Shown: positions 40,972 through 49,077, numbered from the stretch's first letter. The stretch: DNA of 64,000 bases from Trinickia violacea (GCF_005280735.1 NZ_CP040077.1:2604001-2668000), one strand, 5' to 3'. Notes: generated by a model not told the origin, from the sequence alone. Translations and numbers: made by a program.

Positions 40972-40993
40972 CCTCTCGCCCGATGCTGCCGCG

Positions 40994-41590
40994 TCAATGC
41001 CGACGCACCGGATCGCGCGCGTACTGGCCTATCGGCATGCCCTCGCCCGCGAAGCGGATATGGCCGGGAAAGCGCGCCGAGCCGAGCTCGTAGCGATGCA
41101 GCGTATGGCCGCCCAACGACAGCGTCGCTTCGCCGCGGCATTCGCCGAGCCTGATCTCGCGGATCCGCGCGTTGCGGATGCCGAGTATCGCGCCAGTGAT
41201 CTTCAGCGCGAGCTTCACTTCGAACACGACATCGAAGCTGCGCAACCCTTCGATGGTGATCTCGAGCTTCGGATGATGCACTGACTCGATCGAGTGCTCG
41301 ACGAGCGGCACCGAGCGCGTCGTGTCGGGCGGCGTGCGCCGCGGGTCCGCTGCTTCGCGGATCGCGGCGAGGTCGGACCACGAGCGCACGAGGATCGCGC
41401 CGAGACTCGTATCGAATCCCGTCGCGACCTGATCCTCGACGGCCTGCGCGAGCTCCCGCCACTGCAGCGTCGGCAGCTTCGCGATGTCGACCGGCGCATG
41501 CTGCTTCACCGCATCGATGAGCGCGTTCGCGCCCGCGCTGGACGAGCCGTTCCAAAGCAGCGTATTAAGCGTGACGGGGGCGTCGGACAT
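40994..41590 (-). CDS. Unknown protein convergent with the spike-tip gene
   Basis: 198 residues, start at MSDAPVTLNTLL after GGGAGAGGG. No signal peptide or membrane segment. The middle (VDIAKLPTLQWRELAQAVED) is helical and the last 80 residues (VVFEVKLALKITGAILGIRN, CRGEATLSLGGHTLHRYELG) form a probable beta sandwich with an end motif RFAGEGMPIGQY. I do not recognise the family. It overlaps the end of the PASTA gene by 26 bases and is transcribed with it. Function unknown. Confidence 0.65.
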   Translation of the reverse strand: MSDAPVTLNTLLWNGSSSAGANALIDAVKQHAPVDIAKLPTLQWRELAQAVEDQVATGFDTSLGAILVRSWSDLAAIREAADPRRTPPDTTRSVPLVEHSIESVHHPKLEITIEGLRSFDVVFEVKLALKITGAILGIRNARIREIRLGECRGEATLSLGGHTLHRYELGSARFPGHIRFAGEGMPIGQYARDPVRRH

Positions 41591-42779
41591 GATCCCTCTC
41601 CCTGTGCGAGGGCCGGGAGGCATCGACGACATGCGCTTCCCATGGTTGCGACGCGAGCCTCACGTCGACCGATGGGAGATGGGCATGCCGGCTCGACATG
41701 CGGCACGATTGCTGGCCCACGTCCGCGCGCATGCTGATGCGGCAGACGAGATGCGGCCTGAGCCACCACTTGCGCACCGCGTACGCCGCGGCGCCGGCGA
41801 GCGCGAGGAGCGCCGCAACAAGCGTAACGTCCGGCCAGTCGGCGGGTTGGTCAGGTTCGACACCAACCGGGGGTTTGTCAGGAGGCTGGGAAGCAACTTC
41901 CGACGACCCTGCACGCCCGGGGCTCACTTCCCGCGACGCAGGCCCGCTGGCTACTGGCAACGCTGGAAGCTCGGGTTGCGCTGTCGGCGGCACGTTCCGT
42001 CCTGGCTGCGTTGGACCTTGGGTGTGATGCGCAACGGGCGGCTTGGGCTTGGGCGCCGGCGCAGCACCGAGCGTCACCGTCACCGCGGTGCCGGGCGGCA
42101 CGTGCTCTCCCGGCATGATGCTCTGCGTGGCGACATGCCTTCCGCTCGCTCCCGGATCCTTATCGTCGACGCCGATGACGAGGCCATTCTGTTCTAGCGC
42201 TTTAAGGGCCGCCGAGACAGTCAACCCGAGCAGATTCGGCACGATGCTCAAGCGTTCGGGCGCGCTTGCCGCAATGGGAACCGACGCGACTTCCAACGGC
42301 GGAGGTGCCGAGCCCTCGCCTACTGGACTTGTCACAGGACCCGTCGCGCCTGACTGCGACGCCCCATCCGCGCTCGGCGTGCTGGCAGGGTTCGAGCGCG
42401 AAATGATCGCCGCTGCGAGGCCGCCAAGCAGCACCGCCCCAGCGGCGATCGCGGCGGCGGTGCCTGCCCCGCTGCCGCCTCCGGAGGACGGATTCGAGTT
42501 GTACGAGGGTCCCGTCGAATGCACGCCGCCGGAGGACGGATTCGAGTTGTACGAGGGTCCCGTCGAATGCCCGCCGCCGGCCGTCCCCGACTGTGTGGCG
42601 ACAGGGGGGCTCGAAGTCTGCGGTGGCGGAGAAGGCTGAGAAGGTGGAGACGGCGAAGAAGGCGCGGACGCCGCGCAACCGGTTCCGGGCTTTCCGCCAG
42701 AACACAGGGTAGCCGCGTGAGCGTCGCAACCCATCACGGACATCACGCAGGACATGAACAGGCAGACGGCGCGTCGCAT
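41565..42779 (-). CDS. PASTA-domain membrane protein with low-complexity periplasmic parts
   Basis: 404 residues from MRRAVCLFMSCV. A signal peptide is followed by a serine/proline/glycine-rich tract holding a duplicated 16-residue unit (STGPSYNSNPSSGG twice). A hydrophobic helix follows (AAAIAAGAVLLGGLAAAIIS, near 110-130). Next comes a single PASTA domain (SIVPNLLGLTVSAALKALEQ, NGLVIGVDD, SIMPGEHVPPGTAVTVTLG). A proline-rich linker, a second membrane segment (VTLVAALLALAGAAAYAVRK) and a basic tail end the protein. PASTA domains are usually on kinases or penicillin-binding proteins and bind peptidoglycan fragments. A free-standing one next to two kinases may be their detached sensor. Confidence 0.75.
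   Translation of the reverse strand: MRRAVCLFMSCVMSVMGCDAHAATLCSGGKPGTGCAASAPSSPSPPSQPSPPPQTSSPPVATQSGTAGGGHSTGPSYNSNPSSGGVHSTGPSYNSNPSSGGGSGAGTAAAIAAGAVLLGGLAAAIISRSNPASTPSADGASQSGATGPVTSPVGEGSAPPPLEVASVPIAASAPERLSIVPNLLGLTVSAALKALEQNGLVIGVDDKDPGASGRHVATQSIMPGEHVPPGTAVTVTLGAAPAPKPKPPVAHHTQGPTQPGRNVPPTAQPELPALPVASGPASREVSPGRAGSSEVASQPPDKPPVGVEPDQPADWPDVTLVAALLALAGAAAYAVRKWWLRPHLVCRISMRADVGQQSCRMSSRHAHLPSVDVRLASQPWEAHVVDASRPSHRERDHVRRPRHA
42481..42570. repeat. 48-bp tandem duplication in the PASTA gene
   Basis: Two 42-base blocks starting CCGGAGGACGGATTCGAG at 42481 and 42529 are identical; the period is 48 bases (16 codons). It encodes the repeated STGPSYNSNPSSGG unit and looks recent. Confidence 0.9.
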
Positions 42780-43484
42780 GATGACACCCCTCTCACACCC
42801 GGATTGGCAACGGGCCACATGAAATAAGACGAAGCGGGAGCGAACGCTTTGGAAATGACCGAATCGGCGCTTGTGCGTGAATTCATTCTTGATGTTAGGC
42901 GATCAACGCTCCAATCGCGAGCCCCGTGGGACGCTTTTACCGCCAATTGGGCCGCACCAAATGCCGCACGTCAAACCCGGGTTCGAGATGGTGCAAGCCG
43001 CTATTTCGGACTCACTACGCTCGATAAAAATCGATTCAAAAACCGCGAAGCAGGTGCGCGGAAAACATGCGATTTCATTGCCGCGGTTTCCGCCTCGGAC
43101 GTCGTGCCAGTCCACTTTTAAATAGTTCTATAAGTTAATTACCGGCCCGAAGGTCTGTGCCGCGTATTTGAGCAGTTCGTCCTGATACACCTCGATCCAA
43201 TATGACGCCAAGCGGCTCATGCTTACTGTCTTGTGCCAAATGCCATGTCCGCCCTTTCTGATGCACGTCCTTCAAATACCGGCAGGAACGTTAATTAATT
43301 GGGGGACGTGCGTCTCATCGCTCAGGATAGGAAAGATTTCAAGGAAGACTGAGTCGGTGTCTATACTGTACTGATCGTAGAGGTCTAATGGGATTTCTAT
43401 TCCGTCCGGACGCGTGACGCACGAGAGCGGAGTCGCACAGACTACGGCGTCCCGGCGGCGATGGACTCGGAAGGGAGCCAGACG
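42780..43484. other. 705-base region between PASTA gene and second cargo gene
   Basis: The part up to 43127 shows no supported gene; a 90-codon plus-strand frame at 42849 lacks a ribosome site and protein-like composition. From 43128 to 43470 the minus strand carries a degenerate coding remnant, listed separately. The promoter of the cargo gene at 43485 must lie near its 3' end. Confidence 0.5.
43128..43470 (-). pseudogene. Degenerate minus-strand gene of unknown family
   Basis: One frame reads RPDGIEIPLDLYDQYSIDTD, SVFLEIFPILSDETHVPQLI, NVPAGI then a TGA, and after the stop, in the same frame, SRLASYWIEVYQDELLKYAA, QTFGPVINL and TAG. Between them a second frame reads YLKDVHQKGRTWHLAQDSKH, EPLGVIL. 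All pieces have real-protein composition and lower GC than the surroundings. This suggests one gene of at least 110 codons broken by a stop and shifts. No family recognised. Its place beside a toxin-like cargo gene would fit a former immunity or cargo gene. Confidence 0.4.
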
Positions 43485-44819
43485 ATGAAAGAGCATCAAT
43501 CGGAAAACATCTCCGCCTCGAAGCCTTTTCAGATTCAGCCGATCACTACCCCGCACGAGAATCAGACGTTGGTTGCCGGAGGTAACCAACTGAACCCGCC
43601 TCTCGGCCAGGTTAGAGGCGCGAAGGCTCAGGCCTCGAATGTGAAGCGTATGACAGCTTCGCCCGGACAGGCTTCCCAGACCGGACACTATCTGCTCGCG
43701 TTACAGCGGCAGTACGGAAACCGTTATGTGCAGCGGCTGGTGTCTAAGGCCAGTCAGGAGGACGACAAGGGCCATGTCGCTCCGGCGGTGGAAACGGCGA
43801 TCGAGAACGCACGCGGCGGCGGGCAGCCGATGGAAGCCGGGACTCGCCTTCAGATGGAGTCAGCCATCGGCGCCGATTTCGGCGGTGTTCGCATCCACAC
43901 GGACAGCCGTGCTCACTCGCTGAATGAGGCGGTGAACGCGGTCGCGTTCACCACTGGCCAGGATATCTTCTTCCGTGATAGCAAGTACGACCCCGGCAGC
44001 CGCGAAGGCCGCCGACTTCTGGCACACGAGTTGACTCATGTGGTCCAGCAGAGTGGCGACTCGATCCTTCCTGCCGGGAGAGGCAATGTCCAGCGTATGT
44101 GTTCAGAGTGCGAGAAGGAGCGGAAGAAAAGCCTGCAATCCGAACTCGTGATCGGAGGGTCGAACGACCCGTACGAGCAGGAGGCGGACCGGGTGGCGGA
44201 GCAGGTAGTGAACGACACGGAAGAAACGGACAGCGTAAGGAAAAGTTCCCAAAGTCAAAGGCCGCTGTCAGGACCATCAGCACTCGACTTGATCCCCGAG
44301 CGCCCATTTTCCGAAAGCCGGTCCGATCAGGCTTCCGCCACCCAGCATTCCGGTCTTGAGATTGTCCGAATCAAGGAGGCAGTGATCAGCCGAAACGGGG
44401 TTCATCGGCGCATTTCCCTCGCCAATCGCCCCGGCAATTGGATCGCGCGGAAGATGAATTGGTTAGACAGTGCTTGCAAGGCAGCCTGTTGGGCGGCAGG
44501 AGGCGCGCTCGCGGTTCTGATCGGTTCGGCCTGCGCAGCCGGTACTGTCTTCACCTTGGGAGGTGTTGCCATTCCTTGCGCGGTCGCGCTCGGCGTCATC
44601 GGCGCCGCGGTGGGTGGAGCGGGCGCCTCGATTTGCAGCGACCTTTGCGACAACGCGTATGCCGCTTCCTCAAACGCAAGTGCGCAAACCGGCGGTGAGC
44701 CAACATCGGACAACGCCGTGGCCACTGCTGACGGAACTCCGGTTCCCGTCCCCGAGGGGGCGGATGAGAACGCTCCGCTTCCTCCGGGCAGTGAGGAACC
44801 CGAAGAGCAGAACGCTTGA
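43485..44819 (+). CDS. eCIS_core (DUF4157) cargo with Cys/Gly-rich pore-former-like C-terminus
   Basis: 444 residues; ATG after AAGGGAG, preferred to an ATG 24 bases upstream. LLALQRQYGNRYVQRLV (70-86) is followed by the DUF4157 domain: QMESAIGADFGGVRIHTD, FTTGQDIFF, HELTH (181-185). Next come a cysteine pair (MCSECEK) and the second leader GGSNDPYEQEADRVAEQVV. After a polar linker, residues 329-392 are hydrophobic and glycine-rich with six cysteines (331, 335, 350, 365, 384, 388), for example CKAACWAAGGALAVLIGSAC. This resembles cysteine-rich, glycine-zipper, membrane-active bacteriocins such as halocin C8. The acidic tail may be a cap. Two small membrane proteins follow. Predicted cargo toxin. 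Confidence 0.78.
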   Translation: MKEHQSENISASKPFQIQPITTPHENQTLVAGGNQLNPPLGQVRGAKAQASNVKRMTASPGQASQTGHYLLALQRQYGNRYVQRLVSKASQEDDKGHVAPAVETAIENARGGGQPMEAGTRLQMESAIGADFGGVRIHTDSRAHSLNEAVNAVAFTTGQDIFFRDSKYDPGSREGRRLLAHELTHVVQQSGDSILPAGRGNVQRMCSECEKERKKSLQSELVIGGSNDPYEQEADRVAEQVVNDTEETDSVRKSSQSQRPLSGPSALDLIPERPFSESRSDQASATQHSGLEIVRIKEAVISRNGVHRRISLANRPGNWIARKMNWLDSACKAACWAAGGALAVLIGSACAAGTVFTLGGVAIPCAVALGVIGAAVGGAGASICSDLCDNAYAASSNASAQTGGEPTSDNAVATADGTPVPVPEGADENAPLPPGSEEPEEQNA

Positions 44820-44957
44820 TCCGGTCACGATTTCAACGAATCGAGTCCTGCGACTGGCTGCTGTATCGCAGTAACCGAGGCGGGTCCGCTGGCGGCTGGC
44901 TCACTGGAACTATGCTCGACATCACGAAAACTGTTTCGAGGCAATGAGAGAGGTCCG

Positions 44958-45101
44958 ATGCGCTCTTTGATGGGATTCATCGCACTTCTGATTGTTGTTC
45001 TCGCGTTGACGAAACTCCCTCAACACCGGAAGCCCGTCGCTTTCGCGGCATTCGCCGTGCTAGTAGTGGCGATGGGCATAATTGTTTGGTTACTCCGATG
45101 A
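44958..45101 (+). CDS. Small two-helix membrane protein A, candidate immunity
   Basis: 47 residues (MRSLMGFIALLIVVLALTKL, PQHRKPVAFAAFAVLVVAMG, IIVWLLR) after GAGAGAGG. Two hydrophobic helices are joined by a short loop KLPQHRKPV. It is 138 bases downstream of the pore-former-like cargo gene, on the same strand. The next gene overlaps by four bases and encodes a related protein. Tiny membrane proteins directly downstream of a membrane-active toxin commonly confer immunity; that role is inferred here. Confidence 0.65.
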   Translation: MRSLMGFIALLIVVLALTKLPQHRKPVAFAAFAVLVVAMGIIVWLLR

Positions 45102-45280
45102 AACGATCTTCGCTTCCCTATTTGATCGCATTTGTGGTCATCGTTGGCGCGGTGCTTGCCCTCCTCCAACTGCCACAGTATCGCAATCCGATCGTATACA
45201 TTGCGTTAGCCGTGCTGGTCATCAGCGTGAGCGTGGTCGTGTGGACCATACGAATCGCCCGTAAACAACGAAGGAAGTGA
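45098..45280 (+). CDS. Small two-helix membrane protein B, candidate immunity
   Basis: 60 residues from an ATG overlapping the previous stop (ATGA). MKRSSLPYLIAFVVIVGAVL, ALLQLPQYRNPIVYIALAVL, VISVSVVVWTIRIARKQRRK. The layout matches protein A, and the loops QLPQYRNPI and KLPQHRKPV align, so the two are tandem paralogues. The basic C-terminal tail is extra. Likely co-expressed with A and the cargo. Confidence 0.65.
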   Translation: MKRSSLPYLIAFVVIVGAVLALLQLPQYRNPIVYIALAVLVISVSVVVWTIRIARKQRRK

Positions 45281-45495
45281 GAGGCGGAATCGGGCCGGGC
45301 GCATCCGGTGCAGGCGGGCCGAGGCCGACATCCCAAGCCAGTCCACACTCAGTAACGCATTCAGGTCACTTGTAGTTGAATATCCTTGGATTTTTTTACC
45401 GCCTACTCCCACTCGGTTGTCAATCCGGTGGCCGGAGCCTTGTAGAGACGGCGCTTCCGCGTGATCATGCGGCGCCGATACCGTCAGCGATACCG

Positions 45496-46743
45496 TCACA
45501 ACCGCGATGCTGCACTAAGATCGTCGTGCTCGAAGGCACTTGCCATGCGGGCGATCTCTGCGCGCCTGCAACCGACTTCCTGAGCAACCGCCTGCCATGT
45601 CCGGGTCACGTTGGCCACCTCCCTGATCGTGGCCCGAGCCTGTTTCAGCGACAGGCCAAAAAACTCCGCCGCATTTTCAAGGAGGTCAACCGAACACGTT
45701 CCCTCGTCGAGATCGATGTTAGTCGTCAGGATGCGCGCCTTGACGTCGGTTGGCGTGGGATTGAGGTCATAGGCCGGTGACAACACCCAGCCATCGCGGC
45801 CGGCCCAGAGGAAACCGTGATTGCGCAGATGGTCATCGACGTTGGAGACCAGTACATTGAAGGTCACGCGTCGATACAACTGTGCCGCATCGGCTCGCGC
45901 CTTCGCCCCGTGTTGCGTCAGTGCGTCAACCAGTTCGGGATAGCTGCCTCGTTGGCCGTCCCGTGATCCTGTCATCGACATGGCCGAGAGAAAGGGAATG
46001 CGAATACTCCCAGCGCGATCGAAGCGACGCGACAACAGCACAGGCTTGCCCGCTACCTGAAGCAGTTCGTGATGCGGGGTGGAAATGCCGGCGCGTTCAG
46101 CCAGGCGCAGGGCCACTTCCTCCCACGCCTCGATGCTGTATTCATCGGTCTCCTTCGGAAATTTTGCAATCGACAAATGGCCGTACTGGTCGATGACCGA
46201 TGCCTTTGGACGCGCACCACCGAGTGACGACCCCGGCGCGAAGATCAGTTGCAGATCTTCATCGGTTTCCTCGTCCCGCAGGATGCGCTCGGTGATTTGA
46301 AGCAGCCGCCCCAATTCGATCAGCGCGGGGACACCGGCGGGCACGGGCGCCTGAAATTCATCTTCTCCGTTCCAGCGAAATCGCAACGCGCCCAGGCGCG
46401 TTTCATCCGCGACGCCCAGCAGATAATCCAGTTCACCGAGCGTACGGACACGCCGTCCTTCCCGTTCGGCGTGTCGACGCTCCGCGCGCTGCATGAGGCG
46501 GCGCCCCCACGTATCGGGCGCTGAATCGCCGATCGAACCGAAGACGGATTGATCTTGCGGCGATGGGAAAACGCCGCGCGTCAATGCCAGCGCCGGCTCA
46601 ATCGAAAAGCGCTCGTCGTCGGCCAGCCAGGTCTCGTCATATTCGAACGTGACCGTTTCTTCCCGACGCGACGCATGCCGCCTGAGCAGCCCTACCGGGC
46701 GCGGCGAGCCGTCGAGATCGATATATACCTCGACATCAACCAT
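45496..46743 (-). CDS. hipA: HipA-type Ser/Thr kinase toxin
   Basis: 415 residues from MVDVEVYIDLDG; the start lies in an 8-base overlap with hipB. HipA hallmarks: VFPSPQDQSVFGSIGDSAPD then WGRRLM early on, the GSSLGGARPKASVID phosphate loop, SIAKFPKETDEYSIEAWE, LSRRFDR, the catalytic VSNVDDHLRNHGFLW and SPAYDLNPTP. HipA phosphorylates glutamyl-tRNA synthetase in E. coli and induces dormancy; relatives have other targets. All catalytic residues look intact. It is the downstream gene of the hipBA pair on the minus strand. Confidence 0.9.
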   Translation of the reverse strand: MVDVEVYIDLDGSPRPVGLLRRHASRREETVTFEYDETWLADDERFSIEPALALTRGVFPSPQDQSVFGSIGDSAPDTWGRRLMQRAERRHAEREGRRVRTLGELDYLLGVADETRLGALRFRWNGEDEFQAPVPAGVPALIELGRLLQITERILRDEETDEDLQLIFAPGSSLGGARPKASVIDQYGHLSIAKFPKETDEYSIEAWEEVALRLAERAGISTPHHELLQVAGKPVLLSRRFDRAGSIRIPFLSAMSMTGSRDGQRGSYPELVDALTQHGAKARADAAQLYRRVTFNVLVSNVDDHLRNHGFLWAGRDGWVLSPAYDLNPTPTDVKARILTTNIDLDEGTCSVDLLENAAEFFGLSLKQARATIREVANVTRTWQAVAQEVGCRRAEIARMASAFEHDDLSAASRL

Positions 46744-47074
46744 GGTCACCCTTCCCTCCGCCGCCGCGGGGCATCCGGACACGCTGAGGCAATGCGGCGG
46801 TTGCCAGCGACTGCCCCACTGTATCCCGGGCGGCGTCGGCAACCTCCTGTAGTCCATTCAGAAGCCCAAGCGCCTGTAGCACGGCCGCGTAGATGCCGAT
46901 GCTCACGCCCGGATCACCGGCTTCGACGCGCTGCAAAGTCGCTCTCGACGTGAAAGCACGTTCGGCAATCACAGCCATGGTCAACCGGCGGCGGCGGCGT
47001 GCGTCGTGGATATCGGCGCCCAATTTGCGCAGCGCCCGCCGGACGCCGGCTGAAGGAGCGTGGGGGGTCGGCAT
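46736..47074 (-). CDS. hipB: HipB-type XRE antitoxin
   Basis: 112 residues. The XRE helix-turn-helix reads LGADIHDARRRRRLTMAVIA, ERAFTSRATLQRVEAGDPGV, SIGIYAAVLQALGLL. The glycine-rich C-terminus is probably flexible. It precedes and overlaps hipA, the standard order. HipB neutralises HipA and represses the operon; a palindrome 23 bases upstream is the likely operator. Confidence 0.88.
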   Translation of the reverse strand: MPTPHAPSAGVRRALRKLGADIHDARRRRRLTMAVIAERAFTSRATLQRVEAGDPGVSIGIYAAVLQALGLLNGLQEVADAARDTVGQSLATAALPQRVRMPRGGGGKGDHG

Positions 47075-47096
47075 TTTGCTATCTTCACAAGTCTTT

Positions 47097-47113
47097 ATAC
47101 ACCGTTAATGTAT
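47097..47113. promoter_or_regulatory. Palindrome upstream of hipB, probable HipB operator
   Basis: ATACA-CCGTTAA-TGTAT lies 23 bases upstream of the hipB start. A second, outer imperfect repeat (GCTATCTTC at 47078, GAAGGTAGC at 47117) surrounds it. HipB-type repressors bind such spaced palindromes near their own promoter. Confidence 0.5.
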
Positions 47114-47214
47114 CACGAAGGTAGCATTTTTCCCAACCCGCCTGAATTGACTGGACAGCTTGACGTCGTACGGACATGGAACGCGCTCACCGCGAGCGAG
47201 TTTACGACCATGAC

Positions 47215-47451
47215 CTACGTGCAACGGGCCGCCGGGCCGTAGTTGCCCCGGTCCTCACGAAGCCGCAGGCATGTCCGCCGATGCTTCGTCGGCCGCGTTT
47301 GCGCCGCATTACACACCTTGTCACCTGGTTTCTTTGTCACAAAATCATACTGCACCTCGAAGGAAAGCAAGTTGTGGATATCCCTACGAACCGTCGTTGG
47401 TTCGATACGCATCTTTGTTTGACTCCCGATGCTTGCCAACGCAGCCGACAT
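47215..47451 (-). CDS. Doubtful 78-residue protein
   Basis: The frame reads MSAALASIGSQTKMRIEPTT, VRRDIHNLLSFEVQYDFVTK, KPGDKVCNAAQ. The first 55 residues have protein-like composition and might be a small helix-turn-helix; the rest is arginine-rich and typical of random GC-rich frames. No Shine-Dalgarno is seen. It could be a truncated gene end. Confidence 0.22.
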   Translation of the reverse strand: MSAALASIGSQTKMRIEPTTVRRDIHNLLSFEVQYDFVTKKPGDKVCNAAQTRPTKHRRTCLRLREDRGNYGPAARCT

Positions 47452-47552
47452 CCGCGGACGCTGTGCCTGCCGCTAATGTCTGCCGCTACTTCGGACTAAA
47501 TGCCAAGACGCGCGTGAGAACAGCGATCTTCAAGATCAGGTGAGCTGCTACG

Positions 47553-47588
47553 TATACTCCCCACCAGTATGTGGTATATACTCCCACC
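47553..47588. promoter_or_regulatory. FrmR-type operator upstream of frmR
   Basis: Two copies of TATACTCCC(C)ACC occur at 47553-47565 and 47577-47588, flanking AGTATGTGGTA, just before the frmR start. AT-flanked C-runs of this kind are what CsoR/RcnR/FrmR tetramers recognise. Confidence 0.55.
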
Positions 47589-47611
47589 CAGTTCCCCAAC
47601 AAATGGATGCC

Positions 47612-47887
47612 ATGCCGCATACGCTCGAGGAAAAGAAGCGCGTTCTGGCGCGTGTACGCCGCGTCAGAGGCCAGATCGATGCGCTTGAGCGCGCCTTGGA
47701 CGAAGGCGCCGAATGCGGACCTATTCTTCAGCAGATCGCCGCGGTCCGCGGCGCGGTCAACGGCTTGATGGCCGGCGTCCTCGAAAGCCATCTGCGAGAG
47801 GAGTTTTCACATGTCGCGGAAGCAACCGAAAGCTCGCAAAAATCGATTGACGAAGTTGTCTCCCTGGTGCGCTCCTACCTCCGTTGA
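47612..47887 (+). CDS. frmR: Formaldehyde-responsive repressor FrmR (CsoR/RcnR family)
   Basis: 91 residues from MPHTLEEKKRVLARVRRVRG, the exact length of FrmR. Pro2, Cys35 (EGAECGPI), His60 and Glu64 (LESHLREEF) are at the positions needed for formaldehyde sensing, in which Pro2 and Cys35 are cross-linked. It represses its own operon through the upstream C-rich repeats until formaldehyde appears. frmA follows 65 bases downstream. A longer upstream reading is rejected because Pro2 must be N-terminal. Confidence 0.93.
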   Translation: MPHTLEEKKRVLARVRRVRGQIDALERALDEGAECGPILQQIAAVRGAVNGLMAGVLESHLREEFSHVAEATESSQKSIDEVVSLVRSYLR

Positions 47888-47952
47888 ATACCTTGGCGGC
47901 GGCCCGATTGGCCGACTGCCGAACCCTCCACTTTCTCGTCTAAAGGATCGAT

Positions 47953-49062
47953 ATGAAATCGCGTGCTGCCGTTGCGTTTGCGCCTGGCGAACCCCTGAAA
48001 GTTGTCGAGATCGACGTCGAACCTCCCCGCGCCGGTGAGGTGCTGGTGAAAATCACCCACACCGGCGTATGCCACACGGATGCCTTCACGCTCTCGGGCG
48101 ACGATCCGGAGGGTCTGTTCCCGGTCGTTCTAGGCCACGAAGGCGCCGGCATCGTCGTTGAAGTTGGCGAAGGCGTGACCAGCGTCAAACCGGGCGACCA
48201 CGTGATTCCGCTCTATACCGCCGAATGTGGCGAATGCCTGTTCTGCAAAAGCGGTAAAACCAATCTGTGCGTGGCCGTACGCGCCACCCAGGGTAAAGGC
48301 TTGATGCCAGACGGCACGACCCGCTTCAGCTACGAAGGCAAGCCGATCTACCACTACATGGGTTGCTCGACGTTCAGCGAGTACACCGTCGTGGCCGAGG
48401 TATCGCTGGCAAAAATCAATCCGTCGGCGGATCACGAACAGGTCTGCCTGCTTGGTTGCGGCGTGACGACAGGACTCGGCGCGGTAAAAAACACGGCGAA
48501 GGTGCAGGAAGGCGACACGGTGGCCGTGTTCGGCCTCGGCGGAATCGGTCTCGCGGTCATCCAGGGCGCGAAACTCGCCAAGGCCAGCCGCATCATCGCG
48601 ATCGACACGAACCCCGGCAAGTTCGATCTGGCGCGGGCCTTCGGCGCCACCGACTGCGTGAACCCCAAGGATTTCGATAAGCCGATCCAGCAGATCATCG
48701 TGGAAATGACGGACTGGGGGGTGGACCACAGCTTCGAATGCATTGGCAATGTCAACGTCATGCGCGCGGCGCTCGAATGTGCTCATCGCGGCTGGGGCCA
48801 ATCGGTGGTCATCGGCGTCGCCGGTGCCGGCCAGGAAATCTCCACGCGCCCGTTTCAGTTGGTCACCGGGCGGCGCTGGCTCGGCACGGCATTCGGCGGT
48901 GTCAAGGGCCGATCGCAGTTGCCAGGCATGGTCGAAGACGCGATGAACGGGAAGATTCAGCTCGCGCCGTTCGTCACCCACACGAAATCGCTTTCGGAGA
49001 TCAACCAGGCATTCGATCTGATGCACGAGGGCAAGTCGATCAGAACCGTCGTCCACTATTGA
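47953..49062 (+). CDS. frmA: S-(hydroxymethyl)glutathione dehydrogenase FrmA (class III ADH)
   Basis: 369 residues. Catalytic zinc ligands are in THTGVCHTDAFTLSG and GHEGAG; the structural zinc is in TAECGECLFCKSGKTNLC; the NAD fold is VFGLGGIGLAVIQGAK and the adenosine-side aspartate IAIDTNPGKF. FrmA oxidises S-hydroxymethylglutathione, formed from formaldehyde and glutathione, to S-formylglutathione. It is followed by a deleted frmB, so the next step needs another hydrolase. Confidence 0.96.
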   Translation: MKSRAAVAFAPGEPLKVVEIDVEPPRAGEVLVKITHTGVCHTDAFTLSGDDPEGLFPVVLGHEGAGIVVEVGEGVTSVKPGDHVIPLYTAECGECLFCKSGKTNLCVAVRATQGKGLMPDGTTRFSYEGKPIYHYMGCSTFSEYTVVAEVSLAKINPSADHEQVCLLGCGVTTGLGAVKNTAKVQEGDTVAVFGLGGIGLAVIQGAKLAKASRIIAIDTNPGKFDLARAFGATDCVNPKDFDKPIQQIIVEMTDWGVDHSFECIGNVNVMRAALECAHRGWGQSVVIGVAGAGQEISTRPFQLVTGRRWLGTAFGGVKGRSQLPGMVEDAMNGKIQLAPFVTHTKSLSEINQAFDLMHEGKSIRTVVHY

Positions 49063-49077
49063 AGTGTCGGGAAGGGT

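Larger units (their letters stand above)
47075..47611. other. 537-base divergent region between hipBA and frmRA
   Basis: It holds the hipBA control palindrome near 47100 and the FrmR-type operator near 47553-47588. The middle (about 47150-47450) has lower GC and a weak minus-strand reading, listed separately; otherwise no gene is seen. Confidence 0.5.

Noticed and set aside
13052..42779. Type VI secretion system
   Set aside because: The kinase, phosphatase and FHA genes resemble its control set, but no TssJLM membrane complex, TssBC sheath, ClpV or TssK-like gene is present; the sheath and tube are of the eCIS type.
42849..43121. 90-codon plus-strand frame in the gap before the second cargo gene
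   Set aside because: No ribosome site, poor composition, no similarity recognised.
6581..45280. Prophage
   Set aside because: Tail, baseplate and tube genes are present but no capsid, portal, terminase, integrase or replication genes; the AAA+ ATPase, DUF4255 and DUF4157 genes identify an eCIS.
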